Assembly (NCBI GenBank): GCA_001599915.1
Contig: BCIG01000013.1
Coordinates: 1 to 64,000, forward strand
Direction: 5' to 3'
DNA: 64,000 nucleotides
Source of the DNA: Symbiotaphrina buchneri
Taxonomy: Eukaryota; Ascomycota; Symbiotaphrinales; Symbiotaphrinaceae
Shown piece by piece: positions 1-11,759 of this stretch; position 1 is the first letter of the stretch, and every line of letters starts with the position of its first letter. A program made the position numbers and the translations under genes. Under the pieces are notes generated by a model. It made no database searches, was not told where the DNA came from, and was given only the letters and a program-made list of their open reading frames with translations.

Positions 1-34
1 CAAGAAAAGAGATGGCCTGCCCTTCAGCCATCCG

Positions 35-3000
35 CTAGGTTTCTAATTTTGCAAAGTGCTTGGTCCATATCCAGCCGATTGTGTTCGTCTTGTCGTCTTG
101 GTTCTTGGCCAGCCAGAGGTTGCCTTTCTCGCCCACGACATCAAAGATTTCACCGCTCACATAGTTGAGGTAGGGGTAGCCAGCTTCTCGCCTGCCACGC
201 TCGATATTGAAATCAAACAGGGATGCAACACAGAAGAGGACGTTGAACTGTGGGATGGGCTTCGGAGACGGAGGGCGTGTTGGTTCCGGAGAATCCGACA
301 TGGGCAAGGCGGATGAGAAAACACCTGAGAATGGCCGTTCTGCTGAAGGTGCAGTACACTCGTCCCGATCTGTCCTACCAGATTGCATCATGCCCGTTCG
401 TTGGTGGGGCGAGGAGTTATCCCTGACATAATGATGGTTGCTCTGGAAGTGCTGATGTCCATGGGCCAGGACGCCGTTGGTGTTCGGATTGTCCCAGCTC
501 GTAGCAGAACCGATGACGGGGGTGTTGCCAGATGCAGATCGTGGCGGACGATGTTCAATGACATGCTCAACGCGATAGTTGCCCATAGCCGAGCTGGCTC
601 GCGCGCGGCCTGCTGCTGAGAGTTGATTCTTCCCAAGAAGCGACTCAAAACTGATATTGCCGCCGCTATGGCGGTGCGTTATATCGGGAAGCGGCAAGGT
701 CGGTGAAGCCCCTTGACCAAGAGATGCTGCACGGTTCCGCGAACTGGCCGACTGCGGAGACGAATTTCCAGTAAGGAAGCTTGCCGAAGACGATAGGAAA
801 TTGTACGTTTCTGCAAGGATAGATCCATTGCATATACCCAAGCTCGTCACTTGCGCCTCAGTATAAGGAAAGTCGCCATTTCCATAATCTGTGATGATCT
901 GCTGGAGATCGTCCGGAAGATCTCTCTCGTACAGTATAGGCTTCAGTTTCTCAACCCAAATGTGCATCCAGTCAAGCTGCAGATGGGCGTATATGCCGAG
1001 ACAAGCAGACCCCAGTTTCGCTGTCAGCGAGTACAGTTTGGGCAATTCCTCTTTTAAGCTTTCGTTGAGCGCCATGAACTGTTCTCCTTGCTCTTGGGTC
1101 TTCTTGTCAAGCTTATCGCCCCGATCCTTGAGAGCCTTGTACCGTGCATATTCAACCACCCGCTTTGCACGCTTTTGCATAAGCTTCTGTGGCCCTTCAT
1201 GCAATTGAATTAAGGTTATCATGGGTTCAAGAACATGCTTCTTCACAAGGAATAGCTGAGGAATATTAGCGATGCCCCTATCGATCCACTGCTGTCACAC
1301 TCACATGCTCAGGGAGCGCTTTTTGAGCAATCTCCCTTACGAACATACCGAACCTACGTCATTTGCTTTCAAGTTCGAGATGACTCGATGAAAGGTCATC
1401 GAGGACCCCCTCGAAGGCCATGGCTAGGTCAGTGAAAGCCGATACCCACAACTCAACCTCCTTGGTATAGTCTTGGACGTCTCTCATTGACAACTGCAGT
1501 TTAGCATAATGTTCGCCGTAACTGTCTGCGAGCGCTTTGTATTCGAAATCTTCCACCATTTCGGATAAGCCAACCTGCTGTCGAAATTTCTCAGTGCGGC
1601 GCCCGAATGCCTTTGCGAGACCGGCACGGACATCGGATTCTTTGCGCTTGCGAGGCTCATGGCCCTGTGCCGAGAGGACGGAGCCAATTAGTTCCACCCG
1701 CTCTTTCAGTTTATCCAAGCGCATTCCGATGCCTTTCATTTCTCGCCATGTAATCTCAACCGCTGCATAGTCAGGGTGATCAACAGGTGTGAGATCCAGT
1801 ATCTCCTCAAGAAGGAGATGATATTTGAGGACTCGCTGAGTCGGCTTGATCAGCAACGAATCTAACGACCATGCGTTTGTAAGATCGGCTGCCATCATGC
1901 GGCACTGATCCTGCCAACCTATGAAGTCGGCTAGACCAGTGAGCTTCTGTACTTTGGTGTTCGCTGAACCGTGATTCTTGATGTATTCGCCGTACACCTT
2001 TTCTAGTTTCTCCGTATGAGGCCGAAATGCAGCTCCAATCGACGTCATACGGTCCTTCTCATTATCTGTTAGGTCATGCAGGTTATCTGGGATCGTGTTG
2101 TTGCTCGACACGCTCCCGCGGCTTGTGACCTTTCCAGACCACGTCGGCGCGGCCGGTGCAACATAGATGCTAGCTGCCGCCCGCCGCAGACTGTCGTAAA
2201 GTGCTCCTGAGAAGTTGACTATTTGATCAGCATTGCCAAAAAGAACCTTTATATCTTCAGCTCCAACCCATTCTACCGTCTGCATCGACTTTTTGTATAT
2301 CTCCACCAGGACCATCATATCGACGAAGTAAGAAAGCTCCGTGTCAACAAGTTCCTTGATCCTGTATTTCCGCTGTTTTACCCGGCGTTCGTCACTCTCA
2401 GTGAGTGGTTTAGCTGCCCTCGATTCCCGACCGGACTCTTCCGGCCGTCCATGGTAGACGGAATGGCGGGGGGNAGGAAGAAATGAGTCTTCGCTGCGGC
2501 GTGGATGGCTTTGTAGGCTTGGTGTAGTGTCTTGAGTCGTTCGTGGCGATATGCTTGGAGCGCCAAGCGGGCTATAGGCTGTTGACGACGAGTAAGACTG
2601 CGCCCTCATAGTGGTGATTGAGGAAGTCACATCATCGAAAGCAGGTAGTGGCGGTGGAGGCGGTGGGGAATGATCAGGCGCCGGTGGTCGTGTTTCTTGT
2701 GGCAGATCCGTAGGCGGGTCGACCTGTATCGCTAGCCCAAGCCCACCATCACCAGACGGCATTTGTAGCAGTGGAGAGTGATTGCGACTCCGGCGGTCGC
2801 CATTTGCATGAGCCATCTGGAGCTGTTCCTCGAGAGTATAAGGAATCTTGGCAGGAACAGGAGGCTTCGCAAAGGGATCTTCATCTTTCGGTGGTGGAGT
2901 GGGGCGCTTGTCATCATTTTGGCCGCCCTCTGGAGTTCCATCTTGAGCATCGAGCGCGAGCCATTCTTGGATTGAGCTCGTCCATACCGAAGGGGTAAGC

Positions 3001-4871
3001 TGCGGTTCAGCTTCCGATTTGGGGCCTTCTGCATCTTGATCGACAGCAGGTTGCCAGTTGTAGTAGCTGAGTCGGCCACTGTTGGCACTTTCGCTGCCCC
3101 CGCCATTGTGGCTCCTGTCCGTATCAGCATAGGAGCGGCGGATGCTATACCTCGCCATGTCAGTACTGCGGCCAAAGCCTTCAGAAGCCATTTCCCAATG
3201 TGTTGAGCTTGACAATGACCGTGATTCTTTACACACGGTCTGACCTTCGCCGCTTACAGAAATGCGAGTTGTATTCTCGAATACACCTGCGCCATCGCCG
3301 CCTGTTCTTTCCGTCGACCGATCTTCCATATCCCGGCCTTCCTCCTCTTCTCGAACATTAAGAATGAAGGGCGGGTCGGCACCCTCGCCTGGCCCACGCT
3401 CACGGCGCTTGGTTGTCTTAGTCACGTGGACATAATCTTCATCTAATGATTCGCTCCTGATTTGAAGGGCTTGTGTATCAGTGCTCGTTCTTCGTCCGCC
3501 ATTAGCCGCAGTGAAGACAACGGATGGAGGGCCATCTTCCCATGGATAGTTGTCAACATAGGCCGGTTGCTCAGACTCCAGAGGTGTCGTACTGAGCATG
3601 ATCTGTACGGATTCAGCGTCATCTTTGTCAGAGCTAGTAGAGCGCTCTGTGAATTCGGTTGGAGCCTGGCTGGATGGACTCGATTCACGCAATTTCATGA
3701 CCTGGCTAAGTACTGTGCGTGTCCTCGTAAGGGACAGAGGAGGTCCGATTAGGCCCCCGTCTGTGCTAGGAGAACACTCAGCATTACTGGGTTCTAATAC
3801 TGATGGAACAGCGAGAAGAGGATCCGTCGCCTCTTCAGCTTTAGGTGTGGATGTAATCGAATCAGGAAAGCCGCCAGGGACGACCATGATAGGCGAATCG
3901 AGGTCGTCAAACACTGTTTCTCTCTTCGACTGAGCTTCGTCATCATCTCTTGACGCCCGAGGACTCCTGGTCGTCCTAGTTGGGTCGACTTCCGTTGGGA
4001 AGGTCTTCTCCGAGTCCGCGTCAATACTAGCTGTGTTATTCGGGCTTGAAGTGATTGTGACAGTAGGCTCTTCCGCTGCAGTTCCACGCCTGGACCTGGA
4101 TGTGACGCTTGGGCGGGGAGAGGCATCACGCTGTATCTGAGCTGCTCGCCTTCTGCGTTCTTCCTGCTGTCTTCTTTCCTTATCTTCCGCCTCTTGCCGG
4201 ATAGCTTTCTGTATTCTTTCTCTTCTAGCCGCGAAATCAATGCTCCCCAATTCCCTTATTGGTTTCGGTCTTGGTTTCTCCTCCGGCCTTTTTCCGCCCT
4301 GGAGCTTCTCAAGCCGGTCTGTCAATTTGGCTCTCGATGAGGCTGTGGATGCTGCGGACACAGGTAACCTAGGTCTGGAGCTTCTGAGCGGCGGAGACTG
4401 TTTTTCAGGTGGTGCTGTTATATATGCTTTCATACTCGGACTTGTACCGCCCTCCTTCTTGGTTGCTGGATCGTAGCGGCTCCGGCCTGTGCGGACAGGT
4501 GTGGTAGGTCGCTTGCGTCCGGGGCTATCTGGCTTCGTGCCGTTTCTCGGACGAGGAAGGTTGCTAGTGCTCTTGGCCGAGGATTGCCATTGAGCGGAAG
4601 GTCGATTTGGGGAGAGATTAGGTCTGGCTATCGTTGGAGAATCGCCAGAGTCCGATATTGTGGCGTCACGTTTCGTACTTAGGGGGATTTTTGACTGGGA
4701 GTTTGGTTGCGAGCCACTGCGGCTGCTGGACTGATCCTGATGTGGTGTATTCTTTGTATCAAGCGGAGAAAGTGGGACATGATATGCGCTCTTTTGTAGT
4801 CTCGAGGTGCCGGAGAAGTCACTGCGTGCTCTCTGGTGCTTGGGCCGTAGGGGCGCCGAGGTAGTCTCCAT
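35..4871 (-). CDS. DH-BAR-SH3 Rho guanine nucleotide exchange factor, interrupted by one in-frame TGA
   Basis: Large cytoplasmic Rho/Cdc42 exchange factor of the Tuba/S. pombe Gef1 type. From the ATG at 4871 the first 800 or so residues are Ser/Pro/Arg-rich and look disordered; a RhoGEF (DH) domain follows at roughly residues 830-1040 (motif RIKELVDTELSYFVDMMVL), then a BAR domain, a second disordered stretch and a C-terminal SH3-like domain ending at 35 (motifs AGYPYLNYVSGEIFDVVGEK and GWIWTKHFAKL). Exon 1 runs to 1305 and exon 2 from 1255 to 35, with a 49-nt intron (donor GTGAGT) in phase 0. Inside exon 1 the frame reads ...ELESK, TGA (1359-1361), RRFGMFVREIAQKALPEH; the family normally has Lys-Trp there, so TGA stands where TGG is expected. 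Whether this is a real nonsense change or an assembly error cannot be told here. One N lies at 2474. The start is uncertain: an overlapping frame opens at an ATG at 5112. Confidence 0.85.
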
Positions 4872-4881
4872 GTTACCGCGA

Positions 4882-5112
4882 TCAGTTGAAGTAACTTCTG
4901 CCAGGCTGCGATGCTCCAAGTCGAGGCGATGACGCGTAGACTGGCGATCCTGCTCCTTCCCTCAAATTTGAAGCCTCTGCATAGGGTCGGAATCGCGGCG
5001 GGTTATTGCCCTGGTGTGTGGTATATGGATGGGTCGTCGGGTCCAGGTAGTCTGTCGCCGGGAGATCTTGCTGCTCCGCAAAATAATTATGATCTTGATC
5101 ATTCCACGCCAT
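4882..5112 (-). other. Upstream open frame that may be the true N-terminus of the DH-BAR gene or an upstream ORF
   Basis: An ATG at 5112 opens 76 codons (starting MAWNDQDHNYF, ending GRSYFN) whose Ser/Pro/Tyr-rich composition resembles the N-terminus of the neighbouring exchange factor. It ends in TGA about 10 nt upstream of the ATG at 4871 and overlaps the main frame in another phase. I found no credible GT donor that would splice the two together, so either the main gene starts at 4871 and this is an upstream ORF, or a single-base indel separates the two halves. Confidence 0.4.
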
Positions 5113-6694
5113 CACAAATCAAAGGCATGGCAGAATTGGGTGCCAGCTCTTCTCTCCTTGATACGGTGGGACGGGACCGGCTGTTGACCAACCAGCATCT
5201 GCAACGACGGATGGCTGATGAGTTGTCTAACCGCCGCACGTCAGTCAATCAATCTGTAGCAGCGAAACGAATCAGCAATCAAGCCTAACCAGAGTTGGTC
5301 TTGCCCCTCGAAGCTGCGACGAAACAATCAGATGGAAATGCAACGACAGAGGTGCTAAGGCGTGTTTCACGGCGTGTCTGAAGGGTACGGTAGTTGGAGC
5401 CAAGGAGTGCGTGCAACAAGTTGTCGCAACCAATCCGCGACGAGCGGGCATTTACCAGCCGCAACTTACCTCACCTTTAGAGGAAAAGTCAAGTCAAGGC
5501 TGCCATGGGTTTTGGGGCAAACGGAGCGAGGCAGTGACGGGAGAGATCCCACGGTCTCTTACCAAACGATATTCAGCTTAGTGCGTTCGATGAGCGCTGG
5601 CGTCTTTTGCTGCTCTGCCCGACCGGTGAGAAGCCGAGTGGTCGGTCGACTGCCGTCCTGAAACGAGGAGTTGTTGGGCGCTATCGAGAATGAGGTACCC
5701 TTGCGCTTTTACTTGTGGCACAACAAATAACGTACGTCAATGGCATCAAGACACCAAAAATCGGATTGGACAATGGACGGATCTTGTCGACAGGGAGGAG
5801 CCAGAGGAGGAAACCATGGAGGCAGGTCATCCAGCGCACTTGTACGAGTACAGCTGCGGAACGAGCCAACGCTGGTGGTGACACTTTGTGCCACCCTGTG
5901 ACCAGCGCCCGTGTAGAAGCACGTCCCGCGGAGAGCCGTCACTGATTTGCAGGTGAATTGAGCGGGACTGATAACCGTCGGTGCTGGCTTTTGGACGCTT
6001 CAGTTCATGGATAGCGAAAATAATGATTATCAGAAGTCCAATGGCCCTGCGTTTCAAGCATCCGCCCGTGGAATATCTTGTGTAGGTAACTGAGGCAGGA
6101 TATGAAGACTAAACTTAGTACTTATTCCCTTGTGCAAGAATTGGATTACTTTATGCTCTACTCCTTATGCTTCAGAGATGCTCCTACCTTACCTTACCTT
6201 ACTACCTTATCCAATTCGGAATTTGGTGATTGATTGCTCTTTGCCTATCACCTCGCACCCGTCTCGCCGTTATACAGCGTTGCCTGCACGGGTGGGTGTA
6301 CACGCGCCGTTTCGCGTCGTTAGCGTGTTGGTCTCCTTTTGTGTCAACCACGGTCAGGGTCCACTGCCCCAACGCCATGGTAATGGTTTTGATATCATGT
6401 GAGCACCTGCTCTGTACCGCTGGATGATCGAATTATGGTACCCAAGTAAATATCTAGTGGATGTGAATTTGGATCGGTTGGGGCACTGAACTGCTTCCAT
6501 CGTGATGTCACAGAATCCTATCATATCCAAATAGCATTTCAGTGCGCGCATTTGTCAGAGAGGTCGGGCTCTTTGATATGTGAATGCTGGAGCCTAGCCT
6601 TCATCCCCGGACATTTTCTCATTGCTGGATGGCTAATTGGGTGTCAATTTGAATAGATATCGGGCACAACTTGTGCTTTACATATNCCCCCGCC
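5113..6694. promoter_or_regulatory. Divergent intergenic region between the DH-BAR gene and TERT
   Basis: About 1.6 kb without a convincing gene. It must hold the promoters of both flanking genes. Near 6186-6210 there is a run of ACCTTACCTT-type units that recurs in other intergenic regions of this window. One N at 6686, next to a C run, lies 9 bases before the TERT start codon. No tRNA or other RNA gene was recognised. Confidence 0.6.
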
Positions 6695-9600
6695 ATGGGC
6701 ACTAAGCGCAAGAGATCGTGCAAATCCGGGGAATTCTCCTGCGAGAAGCGTCAGAAAATCGCGGACAATCGGCCTGGACTCAAAAGTTCACCTGGATCTC
6801 CACTGGCCCATTCCCTGTTGTCGATGTACTATCCCACCGTGCTCACACTACGTTCTTACTTGCTATCACGACTGCCATCATCCTCCAAAGTACGCAGACG
6901 GAGACTTGCATCAATCGGAAGAGAAGTACAAGCTAAGCAAGTGGACGGTCAATACGCTTTGCCGTTCGAGGATGCGGCCAATAATTCCCTTCTTAACCGC
7001 CTACTGGACTTGACACTGGTCGGATGCGTGCAGTCACACAAACCAGCTTCCGATGAGAGGCTGAAGGATCTTCATTCGTTCTCACAACATACGACCTGTA
7101 CACTCACCAGCAATGCTAGCAACGGTTCTTGCTCTCAAGCAGAAGTAGGTGATTATCTGTTATCCGGTATTCTCTGATCACAGATTTCCATTTTCCACAT
7201 CCTCTTTGCAGTTCTAGTTGTGGTCTCCTGTGATGCGCAACTTCTAATTCGAGGCAGATCGTCGATTTTGCTATCTGGACTCTCTTCAATAAGCAGTTCC
7301 CTTCAATCAACCGTCCAGGGCATATGCTATGCTATGGCTATCAGCGATCCTCAGCTCCACGGACTGCAAATACAGGGATTGGCTCTGCAGGAGGAATTCC
7401 AGGCCTCATATGTAATTTTCCAAATAATAATGTTACTTCAATGAGGTCCCATTTGTGGGCCGATGTGCTATCCCTCCTTGGAAAAGAAGGAGAACGGATC
7501 ATGCTCGATCTGATCTTGGACTGCGGCATTTTCCTCTCCATCCAGAGCGGTCAAGGAAACTATTTCCAGCTCAGTGGTGAGTTCCTGCGAGTTTTCGACC
7601 ATTATTAAAATACTCAAGCTTGCACTAGGGATCCCAATTTCAGATTTAAAAGTTATCAATCCGGAATGCGCGCTCACTCCGCTTGATGTTCAGGCAAACG
7701 GCGGCCCTGTAGGACGACATCCAAAGGCGGAACGAAAGAGACTTGTTGAGCTACATTCCCCGGGTCACATAACATTCGTTCGAAGTCGTATGCTCTACTC
7801 TCGAGCAGCTTTAAATGCCAAAGGAGACGTTCGGTTTGGACTACGGCACATCCGTAAGTTTCCTAGACATCAAAGTAGGGACGTTGACGCTGAAATCTCT
7901 GTTCAAGACGTTCTCAACCGCTTCTCGAACGTGAAAAATGAAGACCATACGGTGCAAATCATGAAATATATCTTCCCTCGGCAATTCGGTCTGCACAATG
8001 TGTTCACATCCAAAGTTGATAACAGGGAGACGGTACAGCCTTTCAAAGACTATACGATGCGGGAGGCTGAGATCCTACAAGCCCAGAAACTGGCATCCCT
8101 AATTCAACGAACAACGGGCAAGCTTAAGCCGGCGCGTAAAAACAAGGTGCCGAAGCGCTTACGCGGGGAGATATTTGGGCTGGTAGCCAAACTGCAACTA
8201 CTCCATAGCAGATGTGCCTACAAGGAGATATTGAAGCACTATTGCCCTGTACCTGTATGTCCATCGTGTGCTCCCCGGTGGCCTGTCTCTTATAGCCATA
8301 CAGGTCCTTGATGGCCCTGCCACGGTTCCGTCAACTGCTTGTGAGCCGGGCCGTGTAGTTACTCAACTTGCAGGTTTGATGAATAATGACAGCCGGTTGA
8401 TCACAACTCCAGGCATGGTAAGAGATCGATTGGCTCTCAATAAGGATCTTGAGAATCATTCTCTTGTAGAGCTTGCTTCGTCTCCCGCGGAAGTCTCTGC
8501 ATTTTGCCGCGCTATCGTTGCAAAAGTGTTTCCAAACGACCTCTGGGGGACTTCAGCTGCCGGTTGCGCCAACAAAAAGATGGTCCTGCGGCATGTCGAT
8601 GAGTTCGTTTCTCTTAGGAGATTCGAGAGCATGACCCTACATGAAGCATTTCAAGGTGTCAGGGTACGTGTAGCCGTACGCATTGGGGGTGAGATGGTCA
8701 GGAGACTAACTGCCTCTTACAGATAAGCAGTATACCCTGGCTGGCGACGAACTCGGCCCCTCCTGGCCTCAGATTGTCCCAGACTGATCTCAGTAAGAGG
8801 AAAGAGATATTCCTTGAACTTCTGTACTATCTTTTCGACTCGTTCCTCATACCATTGATTCGGTCAAACTTCCACGTTACCGAGTCGAGCGCTCATAAAA
8901 ACCAGCTGTTCTTCTTCCGCCATGATGTCTGGCGAACAGTTTCCGAACATGCCCTGGCAACACTCCGTGTATCAATGTTTCAGGAGGTCAAACCAGAGCC
9001 CGCAAGAATATTGCTGGAGAAACGAGCCCTTGGTTACAGCCAGATCAGACTATTGCCGAAATCTTCCGGCGTGAGACCGATCATGAACCTGAGACGGAGG
9101 GTAATGAAATCGCAAAACGGCAGGCTTTTGCTGGGTCGGAGCATCAACTCAGTTCTAGGGCCGGCCTATAGTATGTTAAAATATGAGAAGGTAAGCACAG
9201 CCCTACCCTCCTCCTTCAGAATTATGTGTTGATGAGGCTCATAGCTAGCTCAGCCTCAACGGCTTGGTTCTTCCCTGTTCTCTGTTGGTGATATATACGA
9301 TAAGTTGAAAGACTTCCGCACTCGAGTTCACAAATCTGGGACTGGGCCGAGGCTGTTCTTTGCTAAGGTGGACGTACAGTCGTGCTTTGATACGATCCCT
9401 CAGCGGAAGATCCTCGAGTTGATCGAACAAGTTCTCTCGGAGGATGACTATCGTATGGATAGGCATGTGGAGGTCAAAGGACCAGAGAAAGCGCACTATC
9501 CACCTCCACCTAGATCTCTATTGAAGCCGACTAAAAAGTACGTCACGGACACTAGGGCTTTCGACGATTTTTCTCCTTTTCATGAAGTGCTCGAGCAGCG

Positions 9601-10856
9601 GATAGCCAGGACGAAGAAGGACACGGTCTTCGTTGAGGCATCTGCACCAGTGGTGCGGAGTAGGGAAGACCTAGTGAGCTTGCTTCGCGAGGATGTTCAA
9701 CACAACATGGTCAAGATCGGGAAGAAGTTCTACCGGCAGAAGATCGGAATCCCGCAAGGTTCGGTCGTGTCCAGCTTACTGTGTAGCTTTTTCTACGCGG
9801 ACATGGAGAGGGCCTGCCTGCAGTTTCTTGATGAAAGGGAAAGCGTCCTGCTCAGGCTTATTGACGACTTTCTTCTAATCACGACCAACCAAGCGCACGC
9901 GAAACAGTTCCTCGAAGTCATGCATGTTGGGAACCAAGATTACGGCGTTTCAGTCAACGGCGCGAAGAGTCTGGTTAACTTCCAAACTGTCATTCAAGGC
10001 CAGTCATTACACCGGATTGATGACAATGCCCAATTTCCATATTGTGGGAACCTCATTGACACCGCTACCTTGGATATTAGCAAAGACCGAGAACGGATCC
10101 AGAGAGGCGGTATGTACCGGCTCTCGCCACTCCGAACAACATCTGACTTTCCTAGGGATTCGCAACGCATTGACGGTTGAATACTCAAAAGTTCCGGGAA
10201 GGTCGTTCCATCGGAAGACGCTTAAGTGGGTCCCGGACTGCACGATCTCTCGATCTTCGCTGACATGTGTACAAGTGCATTTAAGATACAAGCTCAAGCT
10301 ATGTTGCTGGACACCAATTTTAACTCGATTGCGACCGTGCTGCTGAATGTCTACGAATGTTTTATTGAAACGGCTATCAAGGCCTATATCTATGCCAAAA
10401 ACCTGGCAGAACATTCTAAGCCGGTTGCGAGCTCGGTGATGATCCGTAAGTTCTCCGGAGCCGAGATCCGAGAGACGGCAGACCTGACGTTGCGGGGTGT
10501 CTTTAAATAGAAACGACCCAGGACGTTATCGAACTGGCGTTTGTGCTGATGAAAAGTAAGCATAAAAGCTTGCGCTCGCAAGAGTATCGATGTGCAGTCA
10601 CTAAAAGGCAGGTTAAATGGTAGGTCAACCGCCACTCCCGATCAGACCGGATCGGCTTGCTAATTTGGACGTTGGCAGGCTCGCATGCACGGCCATGATC
10701 AAGATTTTTGGGCGGAAACAAGCTCGATACCGCGAGCTACTGACCTGGTTGCGACGATATGCGACAACAGGCTGTCCCAAAGGCCGAAGTGAAGTCTTGC
10801 GGCTGGGACGGGTGGTAAGTGCTGGGGACAAAGCGTTTCGAAGCTGCAGGTACTGA
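6695..10856 (+). CDS. TERT: Telomerase reverse transcriptase catalytic subunit
   Basis: Host enzyme that copies the telomerase RNA template onto chromosome ends in the nucleus. Predicted exons: 6695-7144, 7258-7576, 7644-8254, 8304-8663, 8723-9190, 9254-10109, 10156-10225, 10276-10445, 10511-10619, 10679-10856; all phases agree and give 1196 residues. The N-terminus has the fungal YYPTVLTLRSYLLSRLP motif. The RNA-binding domain shows FVRSRMLYSRAALNAKG near residue 307 and MKYIFPRQFGLHNVFTS near 370. The RT domain has DVWRTVSEHA, GVRPIMNLRRR, motif A AKVDVQSCFD (Asp776), motif B' GIPQGSVVSSLLCSFFYAD and motif C LIDDF (Asp940/941), so the catalytic triad is complete. The thumb follows (NAFKIQAQAMLLDTNFNS). 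Introns are 46-113 nt. The ATG sits in a good context (CGCCATGG). The last exon may have a further short intron at a GTAAGT at 10815, so the final 15 residues are less sure. Confidence 0.96.
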
Positions 10857-11759
10857 AGCTCGCCATTGGCGACCGGCGACTGAGGCAATAGAGCGCACCG
10901 AGGGCTGTTTGTACAGTAGCGACATGCGCATCCTGTCCATACTTGGTCCTGATCGCATGACCGGCAATGCTGGACCAAAGATTCTGATCAAAGCCAGGTG
11001 TCATTGATTGCAGATGATAAGCCCCACGCGATGAACGATGGGCGATAGGCGGACGATGAATGCATGCAGGTTGGTGTGTGTGCGGGGCCTCGTACGAAGC
11101 TACGAAGTACAGATGCCCCTCTACTCGTACCTACGGAGGACGAACGAGAACCTTACCCACCGTATGCCTTGATTTTGTTGGTTCGTCGGACCAGCAAGGG
11201 GTTGTAGACACCAGCCGTTGAATTATTATATCAGCCTGATCCCCAGCCCTCTAGTTCTTGCATTTGAAGAGTGCAATGCCCTCGCACCCTTCTCTTCACC
11301 CTCACACATCATCGTTGCTCCATGATACAAGACTTTCTACACTCTCCTTCATCTACCGTACAGGGCCCCTTCATATCTCGCGTGCACAGAGACCTTGTCG
11401 AAAAGAAAGATCGGATTGATTCCTTTGCCGGCGAAGAGAGAGCCTAGAAGTGACATTCTCACGTCACTCGGCTAATGGGCGAATTGGACGCCGTCTTGGG
11501 ACATTCCTGCTGGCTGCTCCCTGCCTCACGTTTTGGCTTGGCGTGAGCGCGCCCGACCGTCACGGCCACACGCGGCAGGCGCACACGCACGCAGCCACAC
11601 GGACAGACACACAGACAAGCACACACCGAAAGACAGGACGCGCTTGGACTCGCCCCTAGCCGAGGTACCTGGGAGTTACCTTAAGCCTTAAGGCAGCCCA
11701 GTCACATCGCTGGCAACCCCTGACGAGCCAAGCCGCTCCCTCCTGCTCCCGTCCGTCCA
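10857..11759. other. Intergenic region between TERT and the TBC gene
   Basis: About 900 bp. It should contain the TERT 3' end and the TBC promoter and leader. A CA/CACG-rich low-complexity stretch lies at about 11565-11635, followed by a CTTAAGCCTTAAGG palindrome-like stretch near 11680. A pyrimidine-rich tract (11275-11375) is typical of fungal leaders. No gene recognised. Confidence 0.55.

Noticed and set aside
10220-10280. Apparent frameshift in TERT
   Set aside because: A 50-nt intron (10226-10275) with branch CTGAC restores phase and the consensus RKTLNAFKIQ.
8723-10445. Reverse transcriptase motifs suggesting a retroelement
   Set aside because: The flanking fungal telomerase N-terminal and RNA-binding motifs, telomerase-type C-terminal domain and host-like short introns identify it as TERT. 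There is no integrase, RNase H, gag or terminal repeat.
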